Below, piece by piece: positions 63,774 to 64,000 of a DNA stretch of 64,000 bases. Location of the stretch: NCBI GenBank assembly GCA_913776615.1, contig CAJYPK010000006.1:1-64000 (forward strand). The letters are read 5' to 3'. The translations under genes were made by a program, and so were the position numbers. This DNA is from an uncultured Hymenobacter sp. (GTDB lineage Bacteria; Bacteroidota; Bacteroidia; Cytophagales; Hymenobacteraceae). Position 1 is the stretch's first letter. Each line of letters begins with the position of its first letter. The notes under the pieces are model-generated. The model was given only the letters and a program-made list of their open reading frames with translations, had not been told where the DNA came from and ran no database searches.

Positions 63774-64000
63774 ATGCTTGCTCTTCCCGTGCTCGTGCGC
63801 GGCATCAATAATCTTTCCGACGCCCGCTACTGCGCCGGCATGGGTGCCCAGGGGCTTATTTTCACGCTCGACCCTACCCTGCCGGGCGCCGTAGACGCGG
63901 CCACGGTCCGCGAGCTGGCCGGCTGGGTAGCCGGCGTGGACCTCATCGGGGAGTTCGGCCACGTAGCCGGCCCCGAAATCAACCGCCTGATCGAAGAATG
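63774..64000 (+). CDS. TrpF-like TIM-barrel protein, truncated by window end
   Basis: 75 residues visible. The start LVRGINNLSDARYCAGMGAQ parallels phosphoribosylanthranilate isomerase (KxCGIxxxEDAxxAxxxGAD), but the catalytic Cys-Gly of TrpF is replaced by Arg-Gly. VAGVDLIGEFGH corresponds to the second strand. A noncatalytic or repurposed homologue is likely. The stop lies beyond the window. Confidence 0.6.
   Translation, partial: MLALPVLVRGINNLSDARYCAGMGAQGLIFTLDPTLPGAVDAATVRELAGWVAGVDLIGEFGHVAGPEINRLIEE

Overview
The window looks like chromosomal DNA from a GC-rich member of the Bacteroidota, most likely Hymenobacteraceae (Hymenobacter-like). The basis is TAnnTTTG -7 promoter elements in front of many genes, a type IX secretion C-terminal domain on a subtilase, TonB-receptor and OmpA/PD40 proteins of Bacteroidota type, and high GC with islands of AT-rich DNA. 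The genus is an inference; no rRNA is present.

Layout. 0.1-9.6 kb: a minus-strand cobalamin (anaerobic-type corrin ring) operon behind a cobalamin riboswitch, with three two-domain fusions (CobJ-CobH, CbiE-CbiT, CbiG-CobM); CbiD is not in the window. 9.8-15.2 kb: an accessory stretch with a frameshifted HExxH protein, a NUC1 nuclease, a 16-residue-repeat protein, an AT-rich H-type lectin, a phage XkdF-like fragment and a broken sigma-like gene beside tRNA-Thr. 15.2-37.2 kb: mostly core genes (DUF349, YqgE, pdxH, DUF1015, maf, two paralogous membrane glycosyltransferase-like proteins, gpsA, HD hydrolase, tyrosinase, gyrA, TPR, a winged-helix-like protein behind a long palindrome). 37.3-49.0 kb: a complete histidine operon (hisG-D-C-B-H-A-F-IE) with a His-rich leader peptide at its head, carrying seven unrelated genes, among them a Thg1-like tRNA-His guanylyltransferase overlapping a polynucleotide-kinase-like ATPase. 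49-64 kb: hydrolase, TonB receptor, rpe, OmpA/PD40, TPR, GNAT, T9SS subtilase, lipoprotein, mnmA, and the start of a TrpF-like gene.

The most unusual signal is a pair of unlinked homologous loci (about 26.62-26.93 kb on + and 50.17-49.83 kb on -). Each has a TAnCTTTG promoter, a conserved structured leader with compensatory stem changes, a 39-44 residue cationic/hydrophobic ORF, an intrinsic terminator, and a convergent TATATTTG element about 55-60 bp past the stop codon. The layout resembles a type I toxin-antitoxin cassette, but the function is unproven.

A second genome-scale pattern is intergenic pairs of inverted short-word arrays (at least eight sites) and a 64-bp repeat that ends exactly on the start codons of hisB and hisC.
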